Positions 37,563-47,193 of a stretch of DNA of 64,000 nt are shown piece by piece. Position 1 is the first letter of the stretch. Every line of letters starts with the position of its first letter. The notes beneath the pieces were generated by a model, which saw only the letters and a program-made list of their open reading frames with translations, was not told the origin of the DNA and made no database searches. The DNA lies in assembly GCF_029582805.1 (NCBI RefSeq), contig NZ_JAKKUT010000002.1, positions 1,822,942 to 1,886,941 on the forward strand. The letters run 5' to 3'. Both the position numbers and the translations under genes were made by a program. This DNA is from Candidatus Synechococcus calcipolaris G9. GTDB taxonomy: Bacteria; Cyanobacteriota; Cyanobacteriia; Thermosynechococcales; Thermosynechococcaceae.

Positions 37563-38366
37563 TTATGTAATTTTTAGGGACTTGGATGTATTCAATCTTT
37601 TCATGTTTAAGGGTTTCAGGGGAGGCAATGTTCGGGCATAGATAATTTTCTTTAATCCCTTCAGTTTGGCAAGCTTCGGTTCACCAAAGACTAATTCCTT
37701 AATTTGATAGGCGGGATAAACACAGCATTGCCGGTGTTGCTCATCAAACTCCACAAAGCACACCCAAGCATTCGGTTGATTGAGGATCGGGTCTGTTCGC
37801 TGTCCACTGGCTTGAAATGTCCAGGATAGTCCAAATTGACTGGCTCGTTCTTTTGTTTGGGTTTTTACCGCTAGATCAATGCCCTCAACTACCAAGTCTG
37901 AATCCCAGGATTTTTGCTTCCCTTGATAAATCTTATAATCTGGGCCCTGGATAGTTTTGCCTAGGTGTTCAAAAACCTGTTTGACCGCCTCTTCGCCCAC
38001 CTTACTGACATAGTGATCCTGCTGAATTTTGGTGACATTTTTCTGGTGGGTATCCATGTACACACCACCAGTACCAACGGTGGGAGCTACCTTTTCTGCA
38101 AAATCTCTAGCTCTCCTGAGGACATCATCGCCAATGGATGTCGTTATCACTTGGGTAAAACAACGCATAAAACTCGCTATCAAAAACTCACTATCAAAAT
38201 CGTTGAAATGTCCTTGATTTTCAAAGTCTAGCCTAATTGCGCCAAGACAAACCCCCAAGCAAAGACCTAAAAGACCTAGGAGAACGCCTAACCGCCCTTG
38301 CCTAGGTTCGGTAAATCCCCCTTTTACTGAAACCGTAGCGATCGCACTATAGAGAGAGAGGGTCAT
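37563..38366 (-). CDS. Unknown protein with N-terminal membrane segment and nuclease-like C-terminal half
   Basis: From ATG 38366 the protein has 267 residues. One hydrophobic stretch lies near the N-terminus ([19 protein letters not shown]). The C-terminal half has [20 protein letters not shown], a spacing like D-x(n)-xVK in PD-(D/E)XK nucleases, though the usual acid before VK is alanine. The later [10 protein letters not shown] and [10 protein letters not shown] are also reminiscent of restriction-type folds. No named family is recognised. It is divergent from dnaK with 63 bp between the starts; a TTG start at 38390 is possible. Confidence 0.6.
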   Translation of the reverse strand: MTLSLYSAIATVSVKGGFTEPRQGRLGVLLGLLGLCLGVCLGAIRLDFENQGHFNDFDSEFLIASFMRCFTQVITTSIGDDVLRRARDFAEKVAPTVGTGGVYMDTHQKNVTKIQQDHYVSKVGEEAVKQVFEHLGKTIQGPDYKIYQGKQKSWDSDLVVEGIDLAVKTQTKERASQFGLSWTFQASGQRTDPILNQPNAWVCFVEFDEQHRQCCVYPAYQIKELVFGEPKLAKLKGLKKIIYARTLPPLKPLNMKRLNTSKSLKIT

Positions 38367-38429
38367 CCCCAGTTGGGTTATTTGCCCCAAGTTTATGTGT
38401 TTTTAGCCTGCGAAGGAGTCAAACGTCTT

Positions 38430-40355
38430 ATGGGAAAAGTTGTTGGAATTGACCTTGGAACCACCAACTCCTGTGTCGCCGTGATGGAAGGGGGCAAGCC
38501 CACGGTGATTGCCAATGCAGAAGGATTTCGGACAACGCCCTCGGTGGTTGGTTATGCCAAAAATGGCGATCGCCTCGTGGGACAAATTGCCAAGCGTCAA
38601 GCGGTAATGAACCCGGAAAATACCTTCTACTCAGTGAAGCGTTTTATTGGACGACGCTTTGATGAAGTGACCAACGAAGCCACAGAGGTCTCTTACAAAG
38701 TTTTGAATGTCAATGGCAATGTCAAGCTGGACTGTACGGCCCAAGATAAACAGTTTGCCCCAGAAGAGATTTCTGCCCAAGTCCTGCGGAAGTTGAAGGA
38801 AGATGCCAGCAAATACCTTGGCGAAGATGTGACCCAAGCGGTGATCACCGTTCCCGCCTACTTCAATGATTCCCAACGCCAAGCCACCAAAGATGCCGGG
38901 AAAATTGCCGGATTGGATGTGCTGCGGATTATTAATGAACCCACCGCCGCATCCCTTGCCTATGGCTTAGATCGCAAAAGTAACGAAACCATTCTCGTCT
39001 TTGACTTAGGGGGGGGAACCTTTGACGTTTCCATCCTAGAAGTGGGCGATGGTGTGTTTGAGGTCTTGGCCACCTCCGGGGATACTCACTTGGGTGGGGA
39101 TGATTTTGACAAAAAAATTGTTGATTATCTAGCCGAGAGTTTCCGATCCCAGGAAGGTATTGATCTCCGCAAGGATAAGCAAGCCCTGCAACGGCTCACG
39201 GAAGCGGCAGAAAAAGCAAAAATTGAACTCTCTAGTGTCAGCCAAGCAGAAATTAACTTGCCCTTTATTACCGCAACCCAAGATGGGCCCAAGCACTTGG
39301 ATATGACCCTGACTCGGGTGAAATTTGAAGAACTCTGTGCCGATCTAATCGATCGCTGCCGCATTCCCGTGGAGCAAGCCCTCAAGGATGCCAAGCTGGA
39401 CAAAAGCCGCATCGATGAAGTGGTTTTGGTGGGGGGATCAACCCGGATTCCAGCCATTCAAGACTTGGTGAAGCGGGTTCTAGATAAGGGCCCCAATCAA
39501 ACCGTGAACCCCGATGAAGTGGTGGCGGTGGGTGCGGCCATTCAAGCCGGAGTCCTAGCAGGGGAAGTGAAAGATATTCTCCTGTTGGATGTCACTCCCC
39601 TGTCCCTAGGGGTGGAAACCTTGGGTGGTGTGATGACCAAAATCATTGCCCGGAATACCACGATTCCCACCAAAAAATCCGAAGTCTTTTCCACGGCGGT
39701 GGATGGCCAAAGCAATGTGGAAATCCATGTCCTGCAAGGGGAGCGGGAAATGGCGAATGACAACAAGAGTTTGGGAACCTTCCGCCTGGATGGGATTCCC
39801 CCTGCCCCCCGTGGGGTTCCTCAAATCGAAGTCACCTTTGATATTGATGCCAATGGTATTTTGAATGTCAAAGCCCGTGACAAGGGAACAGGTAAGGAGC
39901 AATCCATTAGTATTACGGGTGCCTCAACCCTACCCAATGAAGAGGTAGATCGGATGGTCAAAGATGCGGAACGGAATGCCGCCACTGACCAGGAAAAACG
40001 GGAGAAAATTGAAGCCAAGAATCAGGCGGAGCAACTCTGTTATCAAGCAGAGAAGCAACTCAATGAACTGGGCGATCGCGTCCCAGGGAATGAAAAGGAA
40101 AAGGTCACCCAGCTCATTGCCGATCTACGGCTAGAAATTGGTACTGAAGCCGATCGTAAGCCCCTTGAGTCCATTAATTTCGACCGGGTGAAGTCCCTCT
40201 TACCGGAACTACAGCAGGCTCTCTATAGCATTGGTGCAAACCTCTACCAGCAGGAAGGAGCCGCGCCAACGGATACCCCTCCCAGTGCGGATGCCGGTAG
40301 TAGTTCCCCTGGCGGAGATGATGTCATTGATGCCGAGTTCTCGGAAACCAAGTAA
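38430..40355 (+). CDS. dnaK: Chaperone DnaK (Hsp70)
   Basis: DnaK binds exposed hydrophobic peptides in an ATP cycle and works with ClpB. The N-terminus [20 protein letters not shown], the phosphate loop [14 protein letters not shown] and [13 protein letters not shown] identify the ATPase domain. The substrate domain and lid follow, ending in [12 protein letters not shown]. At 641 residues it is full length. I start at ATG 38430, behind GAAGGAG; upstream in-frame sequence is not part of the family. No dnaJ or grpE is adjacent. Confidence 0.97.
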   Translation: MGKVVGIDLGTTNSCVAVMEGGKPTVIANAEGFRTTPSVVGYAKNGDRLVGQIAKRQAVMNPENTFYSVKRFIGRRFDEVTNEATEVSYKVLNVNGNVKLDCTAQDKQFAPEEISAQVLRKLKEDASKYLGEDVTQAVITVPAYFNDSQRQATKDAGKIAGLDVLRIINEPTAASLAYGLDRKSNETILVFDLGGGTFDVSILEVGDGVFEVLATSGDTHLGGDDFDKKIVDYLAESFRSQEGIDLRKDKQALQRLTEAAEKAKIELSSVSQAEINLPFITATQDGPKHLDMTLTRVKFEELCADLIDRCRIPVEQALKDAKLDKSRIDEVVLVGGSTRIPAIQDLVKRVLDKGPNQTVNPDEVVAVGAAIQAGVLAGEVKDILLLDVTPLSLGVETLGGVMTKIIARNTTIPTKKSEVFSTAVDGQSNVEIHVLQGEREMANDNKSLGTFRLDGIPPAPRGVPQIEVTFDIDANGILNVKARDKGTGKEQSISITGASTLPNEEVDRMVKDAERNAATDQEKREKIEAKNQAEQLCYQAEKQLNELGDRVPGNEKEKVTQLIADLRLEIGTEADRKPLESINFDRVKSLLPELQQALYSIGANLYQQEGAAPTDTPPSADAGSSSPGGDDVIDAEFSETK

Positions 40356-40405
40356 CACCTCTGCCCTTCGTTAAGGCGTTTAGCAAGACGTTTGACCGAG
40401 GCAAC

Positions 40406-40440
40406 ACCCTTCCTCTTACCCAGGGGAGGGGTTTATTTTT
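40406..40440 (+). terminator. Rho-independent terminator of dnaK
   Basis: A stem pairs ACCCTTCCTC (40406-40415) with GGGGAGGGGT (40423-40432) over ten pairs including G-U pairs. The loop has seven bases and TTATTTTTT follows. It lies 51 bp after the dnaK stop and ends at the stop of folC on the other strand. Confidence 0.75.
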
Positions 40441-41765
40441 TAGGGTTCTGCCAAGGTGGTTAAGACCTGACCCACTAAGTACAGGGATCCGGCAATGACC
40501 GTGAGATAATTTTGCTCGGTCTGCAAAGAAGACTGATGGAGGGCTCTTTGCCAGTCGGGCCAGGTTTGACAGGTCTCTAGATTAGGACAAAGACGATCCC
40601 CTAATACTTGCAAAGCAACGGGGTCAGCACAGATATGATTCGGAATGGGCACTAGATAGAGGCGATCGCCCGGACGGAGAAGGGCCCCTAAGATTCCCTG
40701 ATGATCTTTGTTTTGCAGGAGTCCAATGATCCAGGTAACGGCTGTTTCGGGGCGTTTTGCCAGGATTTGATCTAGATATTGGCGTAAAAAGACCGCCGCC
40801 GGTTCATTATGGGCCCCATCAATTAAAATACGCTGCCCCTGATAATTTATCCATTGCAGCCGCCCGGGCCAGTGGGTCTGCGCCATACCCTGCTGGATCG
40901 CAAGGTCAGATATTTCCCATCCCTGGTGTCGTAATCGATCCACACTGGCGATCGCCAAGCTGGAGTTAATGAGTTGCATATCCCCTGCTAACACTAGGGG
41001 GTAGGTGTAGGTGCGCCACTTAGCCCAGGTTTGTTTAGCCCAGGTTCGAGAATCCGTTGGCTCTGGGGCAGGTATGGGTTGGGCCGGCTCCGGCCAGATG
41101 CTCTTGTTTTGAAGAAGGTTTAATTGGTTTTGGATGACGACTTCCGCCTCCGGCGGCACGGGGCCAATAACTCCATACCCCCCCGATTTGAAAATACCCG
41201 CCTTTTCCTGGGCGATCGCCCCGATAGTGGATCCAAGACGTTGCCAATGATCCCAACCAATGGATGTAATTACAGAGACCAGCGGTACGGGGCAGACATT
41301 CGTGGCATCCAATCGCCCCCCTAACCCCACTTCAATAATGGCAATATCTACCTCTTCCTGGGCAAAGTAGAGCCAAGCAGCGGCGGTCAACACCTCAAAT
41401 TGACTGGGACTGTATTCAATTTTGGGGATGATTCCTTCTACTTGTAGCAAAAGCTCCAGTAGCCGTTCCGGGGCGATCGCCCGTTGATTGAGGGTAATGC
41501 GCTCCGTCCAATCCCGTAAATGGGGAGAGGTATAACAGCCCGTTTGATAGCCCGCTGCCGTGAAGATACTCGATAGATAGGCGCATACGGATCCCTTACC
41601 ATTGGTTCCCGCCACATGGATGATCGGCATAGATTCTTGGGGTTGCCCCAGTTGGCAGAGAATGGCTTGAATGGGTTCTAAGCCCAGACGCACACCAAAG
41701 CGACTATAGGCCGTTAGCCTCTGATCAACAGCATCTAGCCCAGGGTTAGGGAACGCGCCGTCCAT
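40440..41765 (-). CDS. folC: Folylpolyglutamate synthase / dihydrofolate synthase
   Basis: This Mur-ligase-type ATP enzyme adds glutamate to folates. The P-loop HVAGTNGKGSVCAYLSS (about residues 49-65) and FEVLTAAAWLYFAQEEVDIA with EVGLGGRLDATNV (about 145-157) are diagnostic. At 441 residues it is normal. It overlaps the end of the MORN-repeat gene by 20 bp, so both are translated from one transcript. Confidence 0.94.
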   Translation of the reverse strand: MDGAFPNPGLDAVDQRLTAYSRFGVRLGLEPIQAILCQLGQPQESMPIIHVAGTNGKGSVCAYLSSIFTAAGYQTGCYTSPHLRDWTERITLNQRAIAPERLLELLLQVEGIIPKIEYSPSQFEVLTAAAWLYFAQEEVDIAIIEVGLGGRLDATNVCPVPLVSVITSIGWDHWQRLGSTIGAIAQEKAGIFKSGGYGVIGPVPPEAEVVIQNQLNLLQNKSIWPEPAQPIPAPEPTDSRTWAKQTWAKWRTYTYPLVLAGDMQLINSSLAIASVDRLRHQGWEISDLAIQQGMAQTHWPGRLQWINYQGQRILIDGAHNEPAAVFLRQYLDQILAKRPETAVTWIIGLLQNKDHQGILGALLRPGDRLYLVPIPNHICADPVALQVLGDRLCPNLETCQTWPDWQRALHQSSLQTEQNYLTVIAGSLYLVGQVLTTLAEP

Positions 41766-42381
41766 TCCGCCACGTTGCCGTTAACCGAGAGCCATCGGGC
41801 AGGACAAAAATACCATTCCCCTCAAAGTTACCATTGCGAAATTCGCCCACATAGCTGGTGCCATCCCCATAGGCTAAGGTGCCGCGGCCATGGTAGACCC
41901 CTTGGCTAAACGTTCCTTCATAGCGAGTGCCATCGGAAAAGGTGAGAATGCCATCTCCATGGTATTGCCCCCCCTCAAATTGCCCCTCGTAGTTGCGACC
42001 ATCCGCTAACTGAAGGATACCGCGGCCATTAAAAATGCCATCCCGAAACTCACCTTCGTAACGACCACCATCGGCATAGGTGAGGACGCCCATCCCGTTG
42101 TAGCGACCATTAACAAAATCCCCTTCATAGGTATTGCCATTGGCCATACTGAGAATGCCATGGCCATTAAAGCGGCCATTGTAGAGTTCGCCCTGATAGG
42201 TGCTGCCATCGGGAAGGGTCATACTCACATCCCCCGTTACCCGCTTGCCTTCAAAAACAGCAACTTGACCCATGGCGGGTAGGGTCGTCAATCCCATAAG
42301 AGTTACCCCTAGGGTCAGGCCTAAGCCCGATATTAAGGGAGTAGGGCGGAAACGAGAAGAAACAAAGGAAAGCGTTAACAT
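41746..42381 (-). CDS. Exported MORN-repeat protein
   Basis: An N-terminal signal peptide (GLTLGVTLMGLTTLPAMG, likely cleaved before QVAVF) is followed by about six MORN repeats of 23 residues, such as YEGDFVNGRYNGMGVLTYAD. MORN repeats bind lipids or proteins and occur in membrane-associated scaffolds; the specific role is unknown. Length is 211 residues. It overlaps folC by 20 bp on the same strand. Confidence 0.88.
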   Translation of the reverse strand: MLTLSFVSSRFRPTPLISGLGLTLGVTLMGLTTLPAMGQVAVFEGKRVTGDVSMTLPDGSTYQGELYNGRFNGHGILSMANGNTYEGDFVNGRYNGMGVLTYADGGRYEGEFRDGIFNGRGILQLADGRNYEGQFEGGQYHGDGILTFSDGTRYEGTFSQGVYHGRGTLAYGDGTSYVGEFRNGNFEGNGIFVLPDGSRLTATWRNGRRVP

Positions 42382-42462
42382 AACTCACCCAACCTTGGCG
42401 GAATAGGACAGTAGCAACTTCTATAACTGGCACAATTCCTAAAGTATGCAGAAGTATGAGCT

Positions 42463-42541
42463 AGGCTGTTTCCCTGAGACCCACAATATTGCCATAGGCA
42501 GCACAACAATGGTGCTGGCACTAGCGGAAGCCGTGATCACC
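42463..42541 (-). pseudogene. Degenerate duplicate of the 3' end of the membrane-protein gene at 43325
   Basis: On the minus strand this short stretch translates to VITASASASTIVV and then, after a one-base frame change, YGNIVGLRET. The intact gene at 43325-44143 ends with VTAPLSACVIVVAYRNIVGL, then RETVG. The DNA GTTTCCCT.AGACCCACAATATT is shared. It is a frameshifted relic with no start, lying downstream of vapC, so vapBC now separates the relic from its intact relative. Confidence 0.7.
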
Positions 42542-42574
42542 GATAACCTTTAAGTACGATTATAGGATTCAAAG

Positions 42575-42967
42575 CTAAAAACGAAGATTTTGAAGAGGTC
42601 GTACCTGGGCAATGGTTTCAAAATCACGATCGTTATGAACTAAAAGAAAATTATTTTCCAGTGCAGCTTGAGCAATGCAACAATCAATTGGACTGCGAAC
42701 GGTAAGTCCTTGGCGGCGCAAGTCGTAATAAATACGGGCAGCCGCTTCCCAAGAGTGAGGGGGGGAATCAACGTAACTTTGTACCTCGAGGTAAGTGGAT
42801 AAAAGAGTCCACTCTTGCTCATTTAAGCTCCCTTGCAACAATTCAAGCTGAGTAAACCGGGTGATAAAAACGTCCCGATCTGCAATCAGGGTTTCAAGCT
42901 GCTGGCGTACTTGACCGCTGCGATCGCGAAACACGTCAATCCAAACCGATGTATCAATCAGCAGCAT
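42575..42967 (-). CDS. vapC: PIN-domain toxin VapC
   Basis: The PIN RNase fold is seen in LLIDTSVWIDVF (first acid at residue 4), TQLELLQG, SPIDCCIAQAAL and VHNDRDFETI, which supply the metal-binding acids. VapC toxins cut tRNA or rRNA. From ATG 42967 it has 130 residues; the start overlaps the antitoxin gene by 14 bp. A longer open frame upstream is just the antitoxin region in another frame. Confidence 0.92.
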   Translation of the reverse strand: MLLIDTSVWIDVFRDRSGQVRQQLETLIADRDVFITRFTQLELLQGSLNEQEWTLLSTYLEVQSYVDSPPHSWEAAARIYYDLRRQGLTVRSPIDCCIAQAALENNFLLVHNDRDFETIAQVRPLQNLRF

Positions 42968-43190
42968 AACGAGTTTCACGCAGGGCTTTATAGTCAAAGT
43001 CAGGAGCGAACTGAATTTGACCTGCGAGATCGAGTAAGCTTCTCCTGCGGCGCGACACTCCAGAGGAGTCACTTCGTGAACGCACAAGTTCTTTCAGAGC
43101 AAGCTTGAGCAATTCTTCTTGAGTGGTAAGGTTGGTGAGTTGGAGTGCTTCGTTGATGAGGGCTTCGTCAAGATTAAGGGTAATTTCCAT
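42954..43190 (-). CDS. vapB: VapB-type antitoxin
   Basis: The 78-residue protein begins MEITLNLDEALINEALQL, a ribbon-helix-helix-like N-terminus typical of the VapB family, followed by a basic and toxin-binding tail. ATG 43190 is preferred to an upstream in-frame codon at 43229 because the family begins at MEITL. It overlaps vapC by 14 bp and presumably represses the pair. Confidence 0.88.
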   Translation of the reverse strand: MEITLNLDEALINEALQLTNLTTQEELLKLALKELVRSRSDSSGVSRRRRSLLDLAGQIQFAPDFDYKALRETRYAAD

Positions 43191-43324
43191 GGGATAGCCA
43201 TTAGAAAAATGGGGTTCAGGAGGAGTCAATTTAAATCTAGTCTAGCTAAACTTAGCAATTGCCCTTCGTTGCTTCAACGCTGCCACCCTCCATAAGCAAG
43301 CCGTCATATATCAACGTTTGTTGG

Positions 43325-44143
43325 TTAACCAACTGTTTCCCTAAGACCCACAATATTACGATAGGCAACAACGATGACGCAGGCACTAAGGGGGGCTGTA
43401 ACCAGCAGGCCGATTCCACAGAGGCAAACCCCAACCATATTAATAATGCCAATCACCAGCAAAAGCCCAAAAATGCCGATCCAGTTGCGGGTAATGATTT
43501 TACGACTGGTTTCCATGGCGGGCCAGAATTCAAATTGACGATCAACCACCAGAGGAATAGCAAAGGTATAGGCAACGCTAAAGTAGATTCCAGGCAAGAG
43601 GAAAATAATACCGACTAAAAATAAAATGGGCACCAGGGCACCGGGAATGGGCGGTAATTGCTCCAGGAAGCTCTTTATTTGCTCAAAGTCTGCGTCTGGT
43701 TCATCCAGTTGGGCATTAATGGAGTCAACTAGATTGATAAAGAATGGCAGGGAGGCGATCGCAAAAGACAGATAGGATGTTATAAAAAAAACTCCCGTAA
43801 TCAATCCACTTACCAGTCCCGTGAGTAAAATTCCCACCGAGTTATTATTCTTGAAACCATCAAAGAAGGTGCTAAACTCGCAGGACTCATCCCTGGAGAG
43901 CTTAAAGCCAACGAAATAGTAGCCAGCCCCAATAATAATCATAATAATACTGTTGAGGATGCCCCCAGCCCCTGGGATATTACTCAGGGCAATACTGATA
44001 ATGACGGTTAAAACAAAGAATCCAATGAAGCCACCGGGATTTTTCGAGAACAGTTGCCACCCTTCTGATAGGTATGCGCCAATGCTTACTGGGCAATCTT
44101 TCTGGGCGATCGCCTCAGGGGTATTCGGAGAGTTGTCGTACAT
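43325..44143 (-). CDS. Multi-helix membrane protein of unknown function
   Basis: The 272-residue protein has about five or six membrane helices, starting with GFIGFFVLTVIISIALS and ending with VGVCLCGIGLLVTAPLSACV. The layout resembles DUF975-like and YciC-like integral membrane proteins. Its function is not known. The last 25 codons are duplicated in degenerate form at 42463-42541, beyond the vapBC pair. Confidence 0.8.
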   Translation of the reverse strand: MYDNSPNTPEAIAQKDCPVSIGAYLSEGWQLFSKNPGGFIGFFVLTVIISIALSNIPGAGGILNSIIMIIIGAGYYFVGFKLSRDESCEFSTFFDGFKNNNSVGILLTGLVSGLITGVFFITSYLSFAIASLPFFINLVDSINAQLDEPDADFEQIKSFLEQLPPIPGALVPILFLVGIIFLLPGIYFSVAYTFAIPLVVDRQFEFWPAMETSRKIITRNWIGIFGLLLVIGIINMVGVCLCGIGLLVTAPLSACVIVVAYRNIVGLRETVG

Positions 44144-44210
44144 CGGTGTTAGCCGTAAGTTACCATAAACTTAATTACTATAAAAACGTTACTCCTATAA
44201 GCTTTTTAAC

Positions 44211-44843
44211 TTATCGTAAAAAGTTACTGACCAACCAAAAGGTTACAAAGACCGCTAGACTGACGGCTTCTTCCGTTCCCAGGGCCAAGGGTAAGACACC
44301 TAGGTTGAGGAGGAGGGCTGCCATCCCCGCCCCCACCACTAGGGCAATGAGGGTTAATAGAAAGGCGCGGCCAAGCCGTTGTTCCTTGCGACTAATCCAG
44401 ACAATGTTAAAGGTCACTCCCAAGGACAGAACGAGAGCTAGGGAATCGGTACTACCGGCATAAATTCCGAGAATGGCAAGACCGGCAAAGACCCCGGTGG
44501 TAATCAGGAGTCCGCGCATTTTGGGTAAATCTAGCTGTTGTCGCCCCCAGGTAACCGCTGGGTGAGCCGGAGTGCGGGCATTTTTTTGGGGAGCCTGTTC
44601 CGCTAAACGTTCGGCGTAGCGAATCCGCTCTGGGACTTTTATCTTGCCCTCTTGCCGCAGTCGCAGCCGCTCCATCAGGATGGCATCGTAGGCCGCTTCA
44701 ATTTCCGTTCGCAGGCGATCGTCCCCATAATGGGTTTGTAAAAGCAGATCCCGAGCCTCCTGAATCTGCTCAAAGGATGCATCCTCAGGAACTTGGAGTT
44801 TTTCGTAGGGGTTGTCGTTCATGGGCGGCGATCCATCTGCCAT
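44211..44843 (-). CDS. CPP1-like (DUF3353) J-like membrane protein
   Basis: The first 70 residues form a J-domain-like region (NPYEKLQVPEDASFEQIQEA) without the HPD motif. Three or four membrane helices follow. This is the layout of the cyanobacterial and plastid CPP1 family; plastid CPP1 stabilises protochlorophyllide oxidoreductase. The cyanobacterial role is less clear. ATG 44843 and ATG 44822 are both possible starts. Confidence 0.87.
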   Translation of the reverse strand: MADGSPPMNDNPYEKLQVPEDASFEQIQEARDLLLQTHYGDDRLRTEIEAAYDAILMERLRLRQEGKIKVPERIRYAERLAEQAPQKNARTPAHPAVTWGRQQLDLPKMRGLLITTGVFAGLAILGIYAGSTDSLALVLSLGVTFNIVWISRKEQRLGRAFLLTLIALVVGAGMAALLLNLGVLPLALGTEEAVSLAVFVTFWLVSNFLR

Positions 44844-44975
44844 AGTTTAAGGTAAGTCAGTTTGGATAGGGGTAGGGCCCTTAAATTCTACAGTTTTTTG
44901 GAACCATTCATCAGGGCATCTTAAAATCTTGAGGGGCGATCGCCCTCACCATGGCCCCATTCAGGTTAAAAAATC

Positions 44976-47006
44976 GTGAGACCAGCCCTTTGGATTACCG
45001 GCCCCACCCAGAGTGGTAAAACAAATCAATTGCTGATTCATCTGGGAGAGTGGCTTCACCAGGGACAGCTACCAGGTCAACCCAAACCCCAAGAAAATCG
45101 CCTGTTGGCCCAATCCATCCTCATTTTTGCCGCCAATGGAGACAATCGCCAACGTTTGCAAAATCAGTTCCAGACCCAAAGGGGGCAGGGGTATCGCCCC
45201 TATTTCACCACACCCTTGGGCTTTTTGCAGGATGAGGTGATTTTATTTTGGCCTCTGATCATTAAACAGGCCCAGTTACCCGGCCGTTTTCCGCTGCGAC
45301 TACGCCCAGAAACGGAACAGGAATTAGCCTTGCAGCTATGGCAACCCCTTTTTGACCAGAAAAAGCTCACCTTTTTAGGGGAAAACCGCGATCGCGCCGT
45401 TCGAGATCTTTTAGATGTAATGCAGTTAGCTGGCTTTGCTGGCATTCCTCTAGGAGCGTTAGGGCAGGTTCTCGATCACGAGAGTGTGGATCTTCCCGCC
45501 GAGGCAACCCAAGGGATCATGGATGCTTTGGTTCAATGGCGGGATTGGTGCTTACAACGGGGACTTTTGACCTACGGTTTGATGACCCATCTCTATGGCC
45601 AGTACCTTTTGCCCCATCCCCCATATCAGGATCACCTGCAACAGCGATTTTTAGGACTGGTGGCTGACGACCTGGATAATTATCCTGCCCTATTGGGGGA
45701 CGTGATCCAACATCTGTTGAAGGCAAATGTCGCTGCCCTATTGACGTACAATCCTAACGGCGGCAATCGCTTGGGTCTGGGGGCAGATCCCGATGCCCTA
45801 GGTTTCCTGGAGTCCTATTGTCAAGGGGTTCCCTTGAACGCAAACCCGCAGACGGTCTTAGGTGAGGATGTTGCGACCCAGGTGGAGGTTTTGTTGACGG
45901 CTCCAAATCCTAGCCTACCTGCGGGCATCAAGGTGATCCAAACCATTTCCCGGATGCAGCTTCTAGAGGCGATCGCCCAGGAAATCATCCAAGCCGTTGA
46001 AGCCCAACTCATTACGGCGGCAGATATTGCCATTATTGGCCCCGGTCTGGATGCCATTGCCCGGTACACCCTGAACCAACGGTTAGCTGAAGCGGGAATT
46101 GCCACGGTTGCCCTCAGTGATCAACGGCCCCTTGTCAGTTTTCCCTTGGTGCGGGCCCTGCTGGCGATTCTATCCTTGATTTACCCAGGCTGTGGGGATC
46201 TCCTGGATCGGGAGGCGATCGCGGAAATGTTAGTGGTCTTAGCTCCCCAGCACCTTGATCCAGTCCGGGCTAACTTGATTGCCGATCATTGTTTTGCCCC
46301 CCACCCCGATCAGCCCCAACTCATTCCTATTAACGACTATAGCCGCTGGGATCGATTGAGCCATCAGGGGGAACGTGCCTACGAAAGCCTACGGATATGG
46401 ATACAGGATCAGCGGCTATCCATTAATACCTTGCCGCCAGTATTCATCCTGGATCAGGCCATCCAACGGTTTCTTTGGCCCCTAAACCTAGCCAGCGATG
46501 ATCTGGCCGTGTTGCGAGAATTAATGGAAACAGTCCAACATTACTGGCAGGTACAAGAACATCTCCAACGCCATTCCTCCTTACCCTTGGAAACAACAGA
46601 GACCCTCCGCCGCTTTATTCATTTAATTCGTCGGGGCACCATTACCGCAGACCCATCCCCCCAGGGCCCTGTTGCCGCCGTTTTACTATCCACCACGTTT
46701 CAGTATCGCAGTGCCCGTCTCTCCCATCCCTGGCAGTTTTGGCTAGATGTGGGGGGCCCCCTTTGGCAAAATGGCGGCTTGAATACTCTTTGGCAAGCCC
46801 CGCTCTTTTTGCGAAACGGCTTAGATAGTCCCAGTGCCCTCCTTTGGCAGGATGAAACAAAACGACTTCAGCGACTCCTCGTGGATCTATTGAGCCGGGC
46901 CCAAGGGCGGGTCTATTGGTGTCACAGTGACCTAGGTGTAGATGGGAAGGAACAACAGGGGCCCCTCTTGGGATTGCTGGATTTAGCATCCATTGATGTC
47001 ACCTAA
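44976..47006 (+). CDS. Large P-loop protein resembling recombination helicase subunits (AddB/RexB-like)
   Basis: This 676-residue protein has an N-terminal Walker A ITGPTQSGKTNQLL (about residues 7-20). A later helicase-domain-like region contains DIAIIGPGLDAIARYTLNQR (about 350-369) and a following SFPLVRALLAILSLIYPG segment, like the second motor domain of UvrD and AddB proteins. A C-terminal nuclease motif is not visible. A role in DNA-end processing is inferred from fold-like features only. The start is GTG 44976; no ATG fits. Confidence 0.65.
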   Translation: MRPALWITGPTQSGKTNQLLIHLGEWLHQGQLPGQPKPQENRLLAQSILIFAANGDNRQRLQNQFQTQRGQGYRPYFTTPLGFLQDEVILFWPLIIKQAQLPGRFPLRLRPETEQELALQLWQPLFDQKKLTFLGENRDRAVRDLLDVMQLAGFAGIPLGALGQVLDHESVDLPAEATQGIMDALVQWRDWCLQRGLLTYGLMTHLYGQYLLPHPPYQDHLQQRFLGLVADDLDNYPALLGDVIQHLLKANVAALLTYNPNGGNRLGLGADPDALGFLESYCQGVPLNANPQTVLGEDVATQVEVLLTAPNPSLPAGIKVIQTISRMQLLEAIAQEIIQAVEAQLITAADIAIIGPGLDAIARYTLNQRLAEAGIATVALSDQRPLVSFPLVRALLAILSLIYPGCGDLLDREAIAEMLVVLAPQHLDPVRANLIADHCFAPHPDQPQLIPINDYSRWDRLSHQGERAYESLRIWIQDQRLSINTLPPVFILDQAIQRFLWPLNLASDDLAVLRELMETVQHYWQVQEHLQRHSSLPLETTETLRRFIHLIRRGTITADPSPQGPVAAVLLSTTFQYRSARLSHPWQFWLDVGGPLWQNGGLNTLWQAPLFLRNGLDSPSALLWQDETKRLQRLLVDLLSRAQGRVYWCHSDLGVDGKEQQGPLLGLLDLASIDVT

Positions 47007-47193
47007 AATTTAGGGAAGGGAGAGAAATTATATCTCTGCGAATATAAAAAAATAGACAAAACTTAAGCATTTTTTCCCTTTTCTAGCTAGGATACATTTA
47101 AGCGACAGATAGGCAATCGGGAACCTTTTTCCCCCTGATCCCGTCTTAGGGTTATAAGTCTGTGGTGTGTAGTGCCTAAGAGCAGGTGTCAAT

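Noticed and set aside
37595..37630. AAGGGTTTCAGG resembling the core of the 99-bp element
   Set aside because: Only about 11 bases match, no terminal repeats are present, and the sequence is inside a coding region.
38340..38430. CIRCE or heat-shock operator before dnaK
   Set aside because: No TTAGCACTC-N9-GAGTGCTAA type inverted repeat is present in the short gap.
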